A stretch of 58,690 nt of DNA. Source: Calothrix sp. CSU_2_0. Its GTDB lineage: Bacteria; Cyanobacteriota; Cyanobacteriia; Cyanobacteriales; Nostocaceae. The position numbers were made by a program, and so were the translations under genes. The DNA is taken from NCBI GenBank assembly GCA_012034595.1, contig JAAUPE010000028.1, forward strand, positions 1 to 58,690, in the 5' to 3' direction. Shown piece after piece: positions 17,980-27,529 of this stretch (its first letter is position 1; each line of letters opens with the position of its first letter). The notes under the pieces were generated by a model. It made no database searches. It was not told where the DNA came from and saw nothing but the letters and a program-made list of their open reading frames with translations.

Positions 17980-18259
17980 TTAAGAATTGGGGATTGACCA
18001 GTCAAAGTCCATGCAAAATTGGTGTCTATAGTAGGGGCGAACGGCCGTTCGCCCTTACAATATTTGAGACGTTCGCCCTTACAATATTTGAGACGTTTGC
18101 CCTTACAATATTTGAGCCGTTTGCCCTTACAATATTTGAGCCGTTTGCCCTTACAATATTTGAGACGTTCGCTTAAGAATTGGGGATTGACCAGTCAAAG
18201 TCCATGCAAAATTGGTGTCTACAGTAGGGGCGAACGGCCGTTCGCCCTTACAATATTTG
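17980..18259. repeat. 87-bp direct repeats enclosing five 24-bp tandem units
   Basis: Bases 17980-18066 and 18173-18259 are near-identical and offset by 193 bp. Each contains a perfect 20-bp palindrome, GGGCGAACGGCCGTTCGCCC, at 18035-18054 and 18228-18247. Between them the unit starting GCCCTTACAATATTTGAG is repeated five times at 24-bp spacing (18051-18170), with A/C and T/C variation in the last bases. The unit begins at the right half of the first palindrome, which suggests it arose by slippage of the palindrome edge. There are no spacers, so this is not CRISPR. Confidence 0.9.
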
Positions 18260-18276
18260 TATCCATGCCCAATTCC

Positions 18277-21033
18277 CTACCTTAATTCCACCCTTTCCCC
18301 ATATTTCAACAACCTTTCAATTGCAACCAAACGGTTTTCCCACACCCTTACCTGATAAGAATTTTCCACAGACTGCGATCGCATCCATCCCCGAAATGAC
18401 GATTGGAAACGTGTCAGTGATGACTTTGCTGTGGCGAATTTACTCGCATTTGGTTTCTCTGCCAGTTGCTTTAATGCACTTTCTAATACGCTTGCCTGCT
18501 CTTTAAAACTTCCTAATGCAGTCGGAGTTAAACGCAATTGATTATTCTGCTCAATCCATTGCCACTCAGCTTGTAATGCCGAATACCGAGATGCCGCGCT
18601 TTGAAATGGCTGACGGTGGGGAATCGGTTCCCTGTTATTATTTTGAGAATTACCTAGAGAATTACCCTGGGTATTATTAAATACTTCTTGTAAATCGCCT
18701 GTGAGATTTTCGGCTGCAAATAACGCATACCCAATTGCAGGTAAATCGCGAATTGCTTGGATTTGGTCGAATGCTCCTGGTGTCGGTAAATTCAATAAGC
18801 GAATCCCCGGTACTAATAACGCTGAACCGAGTTGTCCAAATTGAGTCGAAGCAATCCAAGGTTGTGCCAAGCGTTCAAACCTGGCTGTATCGAGTGCATA
18901 AGTCATCGGTACAATCAAGTCAATATCACCCCGTTTTGCCCACAATTCCCAATTCTGCTGGAGTTTTTGAATCCGTTCTTGTTCGGGTAGGGGAAAAACT
19001 GCCACCGATAAAGTTAAATTTGGTCGCTTTTTTCGCAATTTTTGGGAAACTTCCGCCACAAAGCTATTGACTTTTTCGGTACGAAATGCTGTCCATTTCT
19101 GCCAAACATCGCGCTGGCTGGGGTTGATTGTGGCGGGGTCTACACCGTAAAGTTGTTGAAACTGGATTCTTGCAGATTTACCATAGCCATAACTGCGTCC
19201 GGCTGAGGGGTCTTGGAAAGGATAACGGATATAGTCTAATTGCAAGCCATCGACATCGTACTTGGTGACAATTTCGTCGTAGAGATTGAGCAGATATTGA
19301 CGTAACTGGGGATTTGCGGGGTCAAAAAACGGTTTACCTTGTCCGGGAGGAATCATCTGTCCTCGGTTGTCGTATCCTGCCCAATCGGGGTTTGCAGCTA
19401 ATACTGGTCCAGGATAATCGGGATTCATGCCGATAACTTGATTGTGTCGGGTGTTTCCGGCGGCAAATACCCAAACCCAAGCGTGTAATTCCATACCTCT
19501 TTGCTTTGCGAGTTTGACAGCTGACGCGAGGGGGTCCCAGCCGCGAATCAAGGGGTTTTGTTGGGGTGCAACTTTACTTGGGTAGATGGGATAGCTGGCA
19601 TTCAAGGTTTCAAAGAATACCGTATTAATCCCAGCTTGTGCCATGCGATCGAAAATCACCGCGAGCGATCGCTCACTTCCAGCTTTGACAATCGTGCCGC
19701 GATCGAGCCAAATCGAGCGAATTTCTGGCTGTGCTAATCTTCTATTTGTGGGAAACTGCTTCCACAATTCATTTTTGGTTGCTAACCACTGCTGACGGGC
19801 TTGATTATATTGCTTTTGAGAAATTAGCTGAGGTAAATTGTTGGCAATTTTACGAGCTTGTTCGGTATTTCGAGATGATGCTCCACCTTGGAGTGATGCG
19901 AATTGAGCTTGTTGTGCTTTTGCTGAGGAGGATTTGGGTGAAATTGCCGATGCTGATAACTGAGCGCTTTCAACCCGTCCAATCAGGTTTTTTAATTCTT
20001 GTTGGAGTGCGATCGCTTCACTTGCACTAATTGGTTTCTGGGAATTGGGGACAACATCCAAACGCACCGATTGTTCGAGTTGGTCGATTGCTTCATCGCT
20101 TCTAGGTGTATTACTAGGGAATCGCGCACTGGTGGTTGATTGATTGGGGTTGGTAGAAAAAATATTCGGGTTGATGCGGATTGGTTCTACTGTTGGTGTC
20201 GTGCCAGAATTTTGACTTAGAGAACCGGGTTTGGGTAATTCCGCGATCGATGTAATACAGCTTTTAGAACCATCAACTTTAGTCGAAGCTCCTGGGGGTA
20301 ACTTGGTGTGACGGGCAATAGCTGCTCGCAACCATCCTGCATCTAAATCACTTGCAGCAGCAGTATCCACACCCCAACGCCAACCAAAAAATGTCGATCG
20401 CTCGGTGGCTAAAACTGCGGTATGATTATCTTTGGCATCCCATGTTGCCGCAGTTTGTGCGACTGCACTATCAGCAATCACAACACCACCGCGTACTTTT
20501 CCAAATACACCACCTTCTTTGACCCAATCTTGGGTGATTTTTTGTGGTGATGGTTGCAATTTCTGGATATCATTCAAACTAAAACCCCAATATCCACCGA
20601 GTAAAGCTTTCATTAACTGCCTGACTCCCGGTGCAGATAAACTACCCACCGGACCACTAGCGATTAACCTACCACCTTTGCTCATCCATTCTTCAAGTGC
20701 GATCGCTTGTGCTGGACTGAGGGTTTCCACATTTGGCAAGAATAACACTTTGCGATCGCCCCAATCAGCAGACGACCTAATTGCATCCAGGGAAACCACG
20801 CAATACTTCACTCCCGCAGCTTGTAAACGATTCGCAATTCCTCCCCATTGACCAGAATTTTCTTGACTGTAAACTATAGTTAAATTTGTGTCAGAATTAG
20901 TATTTTGGGCTTGAGCCGCAACTGGTAAAATATTGATTATACTAAAAATAATAAATTGTAAATAAACGAAAAATAAGTCATTTTTTCTAATCTTATTTCT
21001 TGGATTGTGTCGAGCTTTTCCCTGCTTCTTCAA
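18277..21033 (-). CDS. Secreted glycoside-hydrolase-like protein, GHL10 (DUF187-type)
   Basis: A 918-residue protein with a basic start and hydrophobic segment (residues about 20-42, cleavage near AAQAQN), so probably exported. A first domain (about 50-250) resembles the GATase-like fold found with glycosidases (FLPNVETLSPAQAIALEEWM). A low-complexity Ser/Asn/Pro linker follows. The GHL10 barrel (about 440-750) starts EIRSIWLDRGTIV and includes FFETLNASYPIYPS, LHAWVWVFAAGN, DGLQLDYIRYPFQDP and LIVPMTYALDTARF. Family members are predicted glycosidases with unknown substrate. The C-terminal 150 residues are helical (ALKQLAEKPNASKFATAKSS). Codon use and HIP1 density resemble neighbours. It is monocistronic. 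Confidence 0.88.
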   Translation of the reverse strand: MKKQGKARHNPRNKIRKNDLFFVYLQFIIFSIINILPVAAQAQNTNSDTNLTIVYSQENSGQWGGIANRLQAAGVKYCVVSLDAIRSSADWGDRKVLFLPNVETLSPAQAIALEEWMSKGGRLIASGPVGSLSAPGVRQLMKALLGGYWGFSLNDIQKLQPSPQKITQDWVKEGGVFGKVRGGVVIADSAVAQTAATWDAKDNHTAVLATERSTFFGWRWGVDTAAASDLDAGWLRAAIARHTKLPPGASTKVDGSKSCITSIAELPKPGSLSQNSGTTPTVEPIRINPNIFSTNPNQSTTSARFPSNTPRSDEAIDQLEQSVRLDVVPNSQKPISASEAIALQQELKNLIGRVESAQLSASAISPKSSSAKAQQAQFASLQGGASSRNTEQARKIANNLPQLISQKQYNQARQQWLATKNELWKQFPTNRRLAQPEIRSIWLDRGTIVKAGSERSLAVIFDRMAQAGINTVFFETLNASYPIYPSKVAPQQNPLIRGWDPLASAVKLAKQRGMELHAWVWVFAAGNTRHNQVIGMNPDYPGPVLAANPDWAGYDNRGQMIPPGQGKPFFDPANPQLRQYLLNLYDEIVTKYDVDGLQLDYIRYPFQDPSAGRSYGYGKSARIQFQQLYGVDPATINPSQRDVWQKWTAFRTEKVNSFVAEVSQKLRKKRPNLTLSVAVFPLPEQERIQKLQQNWELWAKRGDIDLIVPMTYALDTARFERLAQPWIASTQFGQLGSALLVPGIRLLNLPTPGAFDQIQAIRDLPAIGYALFAAENLTGDLQEVFNNTQGNSLGNSQNNNREPIPHRQPFQSAASRYSALQAEWQWIEQNNQLRLTPTALGSFKEQASVLESALKQLAEKPNASKFATAKSSLTRFQSSFRGWMRSQSVENSYQVRVWENRLVAIERLLKYGERVELR

Positions 21034-21286
21034 ATTCCTACTCCTCTTGTGATTGGTTAATAGTTAATATACTCATCCTAAAATTATCTATAAAAATTAT
21101 TTCTTTATTTCTTTCTTCTTTCCTCTGCGTCTTGGCGTACTCGGCGGTTAAAAAATCTTTTACTGTATTAAAAATAAGTAAACAGACATACAAAAATACA
21201 ATTAGTAGCGAATTAAATTTACCACTAATTGATTTTTAATTTTGTATTCCGACTACTTCTTCAACAAAAAGCTTATCATTAACAGC

Positions 21287-22618
21287 TTAATTAATACAGG
21301 TATTTATTAACTCTTCCACACCTGCTACGGGAATAATTTTTGTACCTAATTTAGCAGCAACTTCCTCAACACTTATATCGTCTAAAAATAGCAATTCACC
21401 ATGTTTAAGCATGACACTGGGCAATAAAATTCCATCATCAAATTCCTGCCCTTGTAACTTCAATAACAAATCATGTCCCGTCAACAATCCAGTCACACTA
21501 ATATTTTGTCCCCAATAGTCACTTGACAAAGCACACATCCTAACTTCCAATCCCTCAACAGAATTTAAACGTTGCAAAATTGGTTGAAATGCCAATTCAA
21601 CCGCGTTCCCAACCACCCAAGTAAACTTTCGACTTGATTTTTTTACAGACAAACTTGCTGGTAACAACTTATCTGCGATCGCATCAAATTGTTTGAGAAA
21701 CAAGCGAATTGAACCGACACCATTATCAATTTGTGGATAATCCCCATATTCAGCTTCACATGGCAACTCCTCACCAGCAATCAAAAACCACTCATCTGCT
21801 AACCAAACCACAGGATAACCCCATTGCTGGCGAAATTCCTGCTGAAGACTCCGCACCTGTAAAATTACTTCTTTTGCCTTGGCAGGGGTAACAGGTACTA
21901 ACTCATCTTCCGAGGGACGGAATCGAGTTAAACCCACAGGAACCACAGCTACGGATGCCACAGCCGGGGATTCTTCTGTATAAAAAGACGCTAAATCCCT
22001 AATTGTTTGTTCCAAATGTTCGCCATCATTGATACCAGGACACAAAACTACTTGTGCGTGTATTTGTAGTCTGCGCTCTTGAAACCAGCGAATTTGCTCT
22101 AAAATTTCTCCAGCACGCTGGTTTTTGAGTAACCGAATTCTGACATCAGGTTCCGTTGCATGTACTGATACATACAAAGGAGACAATCGCATAGCTTCAA
22201 TGCGCTGCCATTCTTTTGCAGTCAAGTTAGTGAGAGTGAGATAGGAACCGTAAAGAAAGCTGAGACGGTAATCGTCGTCTTTAAAATATAAACTTTCGCG
22301 TTTACCAGGTGGTTGCTGGTCAATAAAACAAAAAGGGCACTTATTATTGCACTGGATTAAATTGTCGAAAAGTGCAGTTTCAAATTCCAGTCCTAAATCT
22401 TCGTCATAATCTTTTTCAATCTCGACATGATGAGTTTTACCCGATGTATCTACAACTTCGAGTTCGAGAAATTCATCCGCACACAAAAATCTATAGTCAA
22501 TTAAATCACGGGGTTGACTACCATTGATACTCACGATCGCATCTCCAGCATCAAACCCAATTTCGGCAGCGATGGAATCAGATAATACTTTTGTGATTAG
22601 GGCAGGACGGATAGACAT
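21287..22618 (-). CDS. PDZ/radical-SAM DUF512 protein (TIGR03279 type)
   Basis: The open frame reaches 22660, but its first 14 codons come from a heptamer repeat, so I start at MSIRPALITKVLSD (22618), giving 443 residues. The N-terminus is PDZ-like (AEIGFDAGDAIVSINGSQPRDLIDY). The centre has a radical-SAM-like cysteine motif CNNKCPFCF and PLYVSVHATEPDVR. The C-terminal half is DUF512. In cyanobacteria this is a conserved FeS oxidoreductase-like protein of unknown reaction. It lies next to uppP in the same orientation (gap of about 130 bp between the uppP stop and the heptamer tract upstream of this gene), but the repeats between them make an operon uncertain. Confidence 0.85.
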   Translation of the reverse strand: MSIRPALITKVLSDSIAAEIGFDAGDAIVSINGSQPRDLIDYRFLCADEFLELEVVDTSGKTHHVEIEKDYDEDLGLEFETALFDNLIQCNNKCPFCFIDQQPPGKRESLYFKDDDYRLSFLYGSYLTLTNLTAKEWQRIEAMRLSPLYVSVHATEPDVRIRLLKNQRAGEILEQIRWFQERRLQIHAQVVLCPGINDGEHLEQTIRDLASFYTEESPAVASVAVVPVGLTRFRPSEDELVPVTPAKAKEVILQVRSLQQEFRQQWGYPVVWLADEWFLIAGEELPCEAEYGDYPQIDNGVGSIRLFLKQFDAIADKLLPASLSVKKSSRKFTWVVGNAVELAFQPILQRLNSVEGLEVRMCALSSDYWGQNISVTGLLTGHDLLLKLQGQEFDDGILLPSVMLKHGELLFLDDISVEEVAAKLGTKIIPVAGVEELINTCIN

Positions 22619-22625
22619 AAAATAA

Positions 22626-22660
22626 GGGGCAATGGGCAATGGGCAATGGGCATTGGGCAA
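22626..22660. repeat. Heptamer tract GGGCAAT
   Basis: Five seven-base units of the form GGGCAAT with one variant. They create a false N-terminal extension (MPNAHCPLPIAP) of the radical-SAM gene on the minus strand. Confidence 0.85.
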
Positions 22661-22728
22661 TAAAAAACAATTAATTATTAATTACTATCAACCAATTACC
22701 AACTAAGTACTATTTATTATCTATTATC

Positions 22729-22800
22729 TATGCCCCAATGCCCCATCCCCTATTCCCAATCCCCCATACTCTATTCCCAATGCCCCATCCCCTATCCCCC
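22729..22800. repeat. Degenerate heptamer tract (CCCCAAT/CCCCTAT)
   Basis: Repeated seven-base units such as CCCCATC, CCCTATT and CCCAATC, running up to the uppP stop codon. Confidence 0.75.
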
Positions 22801-23709
22801 AATAAAAAATCCTTGTGCGATCGCAATTAAAATAGCCGTCCCAAATGCGAGACGATACCAAACAAATATCCAGTTACTGTTGCGTTGCAGGAATTTGAGC
22901 AACCAAGCAATTGATAAATAGGAAAATATAAACGTGGAAATAATGCCAACTATAAGCGGTAAAAACATCCCCTCTACTTGGAGAACATCTTTAGCTTGAA
23001 CCAAAGTTGCGATCGCGAGTGTTGGTAAACCCAACAAAAACGAAAATCTTGCGGCAGTTTGTCGCTGTAAACCAATAAATAAAGCAGTTGTCAGCGTCGA
23101 ACCCGAACGGGAAGCACCAGGCAACAGCGATATCATCTGACCTAAACCCACAAGAATCCCATCTTTCACCTCCACATCTTCAAACCCACGCTTACGAGAA
23201 CCAATTTTTTCAGCCAAACCCAAAAGCGTTGCCATCACAATCGACATAATTGCGATCGTTAACGGACTTTCTAACTCGACTTTTAAAATTTTCAGCACCA
23301 AACCACCCAACAACGCAGGAACAGCCCCAATTGCAATTCCCATAAACATCTTCCATTCATATCGCTGCCATTCCTTGCGTTGAAAGGCTAACCAAGCACC
23401 TTCCAAAATATTGCGGATATCATTCCAAAAATACATCAACACCGCAAACACACTACCAAGCTGAATCGCATCAACAGCTTCCTTTTTCCAAGCATCCCAA
23501 TGTAAAACATCCCGGAATATAATCAAATGTGCCGTACTGCTAATGGGCAAAAACTCCGTAATCCCCTGCACAATCCCCAAAATAAAACCCTGAAACACTT
23601 TCACAATCAAACTTGGTTCGCTCGCTGTTGCACTACCCGCAGCTTGCATTAAGTGATTTCCCAGAGGATGTAAAAAATCAATTCCACCCGCAACAAATAT
23701 TATCCCCAT
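22792..23709 (-). CDS. uppP: Undecaprenyl-diphosphatase
   Basis: A 305-residue polytopic membrane enzyme removing a phosphate from undecaprenyl diphosphate, recycling the lipid carrier for peptidoglycan and other glycans. Both family motifs are present: GIVQGITEFLPISSTAHL near residue 48, with the catalytic glutamates and histidine, and LLPGASRSGSTLT near residue 195. About eight membrane helices are predicted by eye. The N-terminal 35 residues before FQGFILG are longer than in many bacteria and hydrophobic. The carrier also serves the glycan pathway at 38-55 kb, though the genes are unlinked. Confidence 0.95.
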   Translation of the reverse strand: MGIIFVAGGIDFLHPLGNHLMQAAGSATASEPSLIVKVFQGFILGIVQGITEFLPISSTAHLIIFRDVLHWDAWKKEAVDAIQLGSVFAVLMYFWNDIRNILEGAWLAFQRKEWQRYEWKMFMGIAIGAVPALLGGLVLKILKVELESPLTIAIMSIVMATLLGLAEKIGSRKRGFEDVEVKDGILVGLGQMISLLPGASRSGSTLTTALFIGLQRQTAARFSFLLGLPTLAIATLVQAKDVLQVEGMFLPLIVGIISTFIFSYLSIAWLLKFLQRNSNWIFVWYRLAFGTAILIAIAQGFFIGG

Positions 23710-23811
23710 TTAGTTAAACTCCAAAAACGGATGCATAGCTGTACAAAAACGAATTATCCAACTTTACGTCCTCATAGTCAGTTATTCCGGGAGACATATT
23801 TGTTAAGAATG

Positions 23812-23925
23812 GGTAATGGTTAATTGGTAATGGTTACTTGGTAATGGTTAATTGGTAATGGTTAATTGGTAATGGTTAATGGGTAATGGTTAATTGGTAA
23901 TGGTTAATTGGTAATGGGTAATGGA
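23812..23925. repeat. Heptamer tract TAATGGT/TAATTGG
   Basis: About 15 seven-base units alternating TAATGGT and TAATTGG. It lies in the divergent region between uppP and the DUF3120 gene. Confidence 0.9.
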
Positions 23926-23934
23926 CAACGTAGA

Positions 23935-23953
23935 GACGACCCGATGGGTCGTC
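23935..23953. repeat. GACGACCC palindromic dispersed repeat
   Basis: GACGACCC-GAT-GGGTCGTC is a perfect eight-base stem with a three-base loop preceded by GTAGA. It sits between divergent genes, so it is not a terminator for either. A related GTAGAGAC/GTCTCTAC hairpin lies at 55582-55609. Confidence 0.7.
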
Positions 23954-24100
23954 TTCCTCTATTCCCCACACCCAATATTTATGTATAATAAAAATGCCCC
24001 TGGGGGGGGATTCTCGATTATGGTATCTTAAATAAGATAAAGTTAAGTAACAAATATTAAAATTAAAAACAAATTAAAAATCTTGCTTAATACCACTTTG

Positions 24101-24865
24101 ATGACTACAGCCTTGTCCCCATACACAACATCTACCCCAACATTAGAGAACATTAAGGAAGACATACAAGATTACGAGGAAGAACTCGCAATTATTCCCC
24201 TATCTCCCTTACTTCCTTACTCCCTTACACCTCCCCTATCTCTTCTCATCTTCGGCATATCTGTTTTTTTAGTCACAGTGCCAGTATTTATCGAAGCCCC
24301 TTTAGTCAGAACCCTACCTTGGATAAGCGTTGCTCTGACAGGGTTTTGGGTTTGGCTGAGTTTGTTTCTAATGTCCCGCAGCAACACATACGTGTGGGGA
24401 GATTTATTGTTCGGCTTTAGCTGGAGTTGGCTAACAGGTTCAATTTATTGGGGTTGGTTACGTTGGGAACCCCTATGGCATTTGCCCATAGAAGCGATCG
24501 CATTACCTTTTGCTATCTGGTGTTTATGGCGAGGTTGGGGCAAAGTTGGTAACTGGTTCTACTTAGGTTCCTTATTTGGAACTGTGTTAACCGATGTTTA
24601 CTTTTATTTAACAAACTTAATGCCTTACTGGCGGCAGATAATGAATGTCGAAGCGGAAATTGTGCCGTCAATTTTAAAAGCAGCTTTAGTCCAGGTACAG
24701 ACACCTTTAGGGCAATTATGGGCACTAATTTTGGGAGTTCTACTATTATCGGTAGGATTTTTACCTTTAGCTCGACAGCAAAATCATTGGTATGCTTTTG
24801 GAGGTGCAGTTCTCAGCACCATTTTGGTTGATACCCTGTTTTTGCTCGCTGCTGTTTTTGCTTAA
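24101..24865 (+). CDS. DUF3120 integral membrane protein
   Basis: I start at ATG 24101 rather than the upstream TTG. The first 60 residues are hydrophilic and partly repeat-derived (Pro/Leu-rich SPLLPYSLTPP). About six membrane helices follow (SLLIFGISVFLVTVPVFI, WISVALTGFWVWLSLFLM, DLLFGFSWSWLTGSIYWGW, GNWFYLGSLFGTVLTDVYFYL, LWALILGVLLLSVGFLPL, LVDTLFLLAAVF). Conserved Trp-rich loops fit DUF3120, a family I know only from cyanobacteria and plastid relatives. The function is unknown. Located upstream of psbU on the same strand, but with about 235 bp between them. Confidence 0.8.
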   Translation: MTTALSPYTTSTPTLENIKEDIQDYEEELAIIPLSPLLPYSLTPPLSLLIFGISVFLVTVPVFIEAPLVRTLPWISVALTGFWVWLSLFLMSRSNTYVWGDLLFGFSWSWLTGSIYWGWLRWEPLWHLPIEAIALPFAIWCLWRGWGKVGNWFYLGSLFGTVLTDVYFYLTNLMPYWRQIMNVEAEIVPSILKAALVQVQTPLGQLWALILGVLLLSVGFLPLARQQNHWYAFGGAVLSTILVDTLFLLAAVFA

Positions 24866-25100
24866 AAATCATCCTTCTAAGAAATTACATAACTTAGCAA
24901 AAATGTCATGAAATACAGCCAAGTTTATAGATTTTAGTTAATTTTTCGCAACAAATCTATTCAAACCCCTAACCTGTAAGTGTTTTGGGTGTTAATTAGC
25001 TGTATATTAGTTTCTGATAACTGCTGTGTTTTAATTTAACAATAGAAGTTTGTCACTCGTCCTGTTTGTTATGAGTTCGATGGAAAGAGGTGGAAACATC

Positions 25101-25541
25101 GTGAAACGATTGGCGCGTTTATTATCAATGCTGAGTTTGTTGGTAGCATCTTGGGGATGGTTGGGAACTGCTCAACCTGTCCAAGCTAGCACATTTGACC
25201 ATTTTGCATTTCAATCTGCACCCGTTCTTGCGGTTGAAGAAGTCAAAGATTTGCGAAACCGGGCAGATGATGCGTTGGCAGAGGTTTATGGTAAAAAAAT
25301 CGATTTAAATAATACCAATATTGCTTCTTTTCAGCGCTTAAGAGGACTTTATCCGACGCTCGCAAGTAAAATTGTCCAAAATGCCCCCTACAAGGATGTA
25401 GAAGATATTTTGAATATTCAAGGACTCAGCGAACGTCAAAAGCAAATCCTGCAAAATAACTTCGATAACTTTAGAGTTAGTGAAGTTAATACCGTCTTCA
25501 CCGAGGGAGACGACCGTTATAACAACGGTATTTACCGATAA
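25101..25541 (+). CDS. psbU: Photosystem II 12-kDa extrinsic protein PsbU
   Basis: Precursor of PsbU, which sits on the lumenal face of photosystem II, stabilising the manganese cluster together with PsbO and PsbV. I choose GTG 25101 because GAGGTGG lies eight bases upstream and because [20 protein letters not shown] then forms a normal signal peptide ending near VQAS. ATG 25071 or 25080 would add a hydrophilic extension. The mature protein (about 100 residues) has the tandem helix-hairpin-helix-like fold: [20 protein letters not shown], then [18 protein letters not shown]. The tail NGIYR is typical. Confidence 0.94.
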   Translation: MKRLARLLSMLSLLVASWGWLGTAQPVQASTFDHFAFQSAPVLAVEEVKDLRNRADDALAEVYGKKIDLNNTNIASFQRLRGLYPTLASKIVQNAPYKDVEDILNIQGLSERQKQILQNNFDNFRVSEVNTVFTEGDDRYNNGIYR

Positions 25542-25554
25542 ATTCTTTGGGAAT

Positions 25555-25615
25555 GGGGAATGGGGGATGGGGAATGGGGCATAGGGGATAGGGCATGGGG
25601 GATAGAGAATGGGGT
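25555..25615. repeat. Heptamer tract GGGGAAT/GGGGCAT
   Basis: Seven-base units such as GGGGAAT, GGGGGAT, GGGGCAT and AGGGGAT just after psbU. Confidence 0.8.
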
Positions 25616-25669
25616 ATTAATTAATAATTCTTAATTCCTGTTCAGACAAACCATAAGTTGTTTCCAGCT

Positions 25670-25790
25670 AATTCCCATTGCCCATTGCCCAATGACGCAA
25701 CTTTGCTCAACGGGGGGAACCCCCGCACGCAAGTTGCTCCCCATTGCCCAATTCCCATTGCCCAATGCCCAATGCCCAATGCCCAATTTA
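25670..25790. repeat. Heptamer tract CCCAATG/CCCATTG with an inserted palindrome
   Basis: Units of the form CCCATTG and CCCAATG are interrupted at about 25695-25738 by a palindrome-rich block. In that block GCAACTT (25697-25703) pairs with AAGTTGC (25731-25737), and a GGGGG/CCCCC core lies inside. The same heptamer resumes after it, so the block was inserted in the tract. The tract supplies a false N-terminus to nadB. Confidence 0.8.
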
Positions 25791-27499
25791 TTACCTTGTC
25801 TCAAAACAACATTCCCGATCGCTTTGATGTTTTAGTAGTAGGTGCGGGTGCGGCTGGACTCTATACCGCGCTCTGCTTACCCCAAAGCCTGCGTGTTGGC
25901 TTGATTACTAAAGAAACTGTTTCCTTATCTGCTAGTGACTGGGCACAGGGTGGTATTGCTGCTGCTGTTTCCCCTGAAGATTCGCCGAAATTGCATGTTG
26001 AAGATACTTTGCGGGCTGGTGCGGGATTGTGCGATCGCACGGCTGTGGAGTTTCTCGCCGAACATGCCCCCGATTGTATTCAGTCTTTAGTCAATCTTGG
26101 TGTCGCTTTTGACCGTCACCATCAAAATTTAGCATTAACCCTCGAAGCCGCTCACTCGCGTCACCGCGTTCTTCATGCTGCCGATACAACGGGACGGGAA
26201 GTCACTACAACTTTAACGGCGCAAGTTCTCAAACGTCCGAATATCCAGGTGATTCAGCAGGCATTAGCGATTTCATTATGGCTGCATCCAGAAAGCGGAC
26301 GCTGCCAGGGTATTAGTATATTTTACCAAGGGCGCATCACTTGGGTGAAAGCAGCAGCCGTTGTCATGGCAACTGGTGGTGGTGGTCAAGTATACGCGCA
26401 AACAACCAACCCGGCGGTAAGTACTGGCGATGGAGTTGCGATCGCTTGGCGACATGGGGCGATTTTACGGGATTTGGAATTTGTCCAATTCCATCCCACT
26501 TCCCTGACCAAACCTGGTGCAGACCACTTTTTAATTAGCGAAGCGGTACGAGGTGAAGGGGCACATTTAGTTGACGATACCGGAAGACGGTTTGCCTTTG
26601 ACTATCACGAAGCCGGAGAATTAGCCCCCCGCGATGTCGTCAGTCGAGCTATCTTCAACCATCTCCAAAAAACAGCCCCAGACCCAGCCACAGCCAATGT
26701 CTGGCTGGATATGCGTCCTATCCCGGCTGAAAAAATCCGTCATCGCTTCCCCAATATTGTCAAAGTTTGCCAGCGATGGGGCATAGATGTATTTGCGGAA
26801 CCGATTCCTGTGGCTCCGGCAGCACATTACTGGATGGGTGGCATTGTCACAGATTTGACTAATAAAACAAACATTCCAGGGCTGTATGCGGTCGGTGAAA
26901 CCGCTAGTACTGGAGTACATGGAGCTAATCGCTTGGCAAGTAATTCCCTACTTGAGTGCATTGTTTTTGGTGCCCAGATGGGAAATATCGAAGATGAGGT
27001 GTTAGCAATGCGGGAGAAGTTGACATTACCTACATCTGCACATAAATCTTCATTTGAAATTTCCGCAGATGAATGTCTAAAAATGCAAGCCTATCTCAAC
27101 GACTTGCGGGAAAATATTCCCCGTCTGATGTGGCAAAGTGCTGGTATTTGCAGACAACAGCAAACTATGGAAGATGCTGTCTCCTTAACTCAAACTTGGC
27201 AGCGTGAATTTGCCGCTTTACCAATTACTCAATTTCTAACTACCTTAAATCCTGGGGATTCAGCAACTTTCCCAGACTCTAGCGACATACCCAAAGCTGA
27301 AAAATATTTGCGATCGTGGGCAGAAACCCAAAATCTTCTAGATATAGCCTACCTAATTCTCAAAAGCGCAGCCTTCCGAACCGAAAGCCGAGGTGGACAT
27401 TATCGTCTCGATTTTCCCGAACCTGTAGCTGATTGGCAAGTACATACATTAGTGCAAAACAATACTTGCTTCAAATCTCCGACAAAGGTTGAGGATTAG
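25772..27499 (+). CDS. nadB: L-aspartate oxidase
   Basis: FAD enzyme oxidising aspartate to iminoaspartate, the first step of de novo NAD synthesis, used with NadA. The frame opens at 25658, but the first 38 codons are heptamer and palindrome repeat. MPNAQFITLSQ at 25772 is the first reasonable start and is still partly repeat-derived. The dinucleotide site is VLVVGAGAAGLYTALCL. Other family blocks are SASDWAQGGIAAA, VMATGGGGQVYAQTTNP, EAVRGEGAHLVDDTGRRF, HYWMGGIVTDL and VHGANRLASNSLLECIVFG. The C-terminal helical domain is present. Length, about 575 residues, fits. Confidence 0.94.
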   Translation: MPNAQFITLSQNNIPDRFDVLVVGAGAAGLYTALCLPQSLRVGLITKETVSLSASDWAQGGIAAAVSPEDSPKLHVEDTLRAGAGLCDRTAVEFLAEHAPDCIQSLVNLGVAFDRHHQNLALTLEAAHSRHRVLHAADTTGREVTTTLTAQVLKRPNIQVIQQALAISLWLHPESGRCQGISIFYQGRITWVKAAAVVMATGGGGQVYAQTTNPAVSTGDGVAIAWRHGAILRDLEFVQFHPTSLTKPGADHFLISEAVRGEGAHLVDDTGRRFAFDYHEAGELAPRDVVSRAIFNHLQKTAPDPATANVWLDMRPIPAEKIRHRFPNIVKVCQRWGIDVFAEPIPVAPAAHYWMGGIVTDLTNKTNIPGLYAVGETASTGVHGANRLASNSLLECIVFGAQMGNIEDEVLAMREKLTLPTSAHKSSFEISADECLKMQAYLNDLRENIPRLMWQSAGICRQQQTMEDAVSLTQTWQREFAALPITQFLTTLNPGDSATFPDSSDIPKAEKYLRSWAETQNLLDIAYLILKSAAFRTESRGGHYRLDFPEPVADWQVHTLVQNNTCFKSPTKVED

Positions 27500-27529
27500 T
27501 AGAGCCATTTTAAAACCAATCGCCATTCT

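Noticed and set aside
18051-18170. CRISPR-like tandem array
   Set aside because: The 24-bp units are directly adjacent with no unique spacers, and no cas genes are nearby.
17916-18285. Plus-strand frames with FALTIFET-type repeats
   Set aside because: They are translations of the 24-bp tandem DNA repeat and the 20-bp palindromes. No ribosome site and no start context.
20432-20851. A 139-codon plus frame inside the GHL10 gene
   Set aside because: It lies opposite a well-conserved domain and has no ribosome site.
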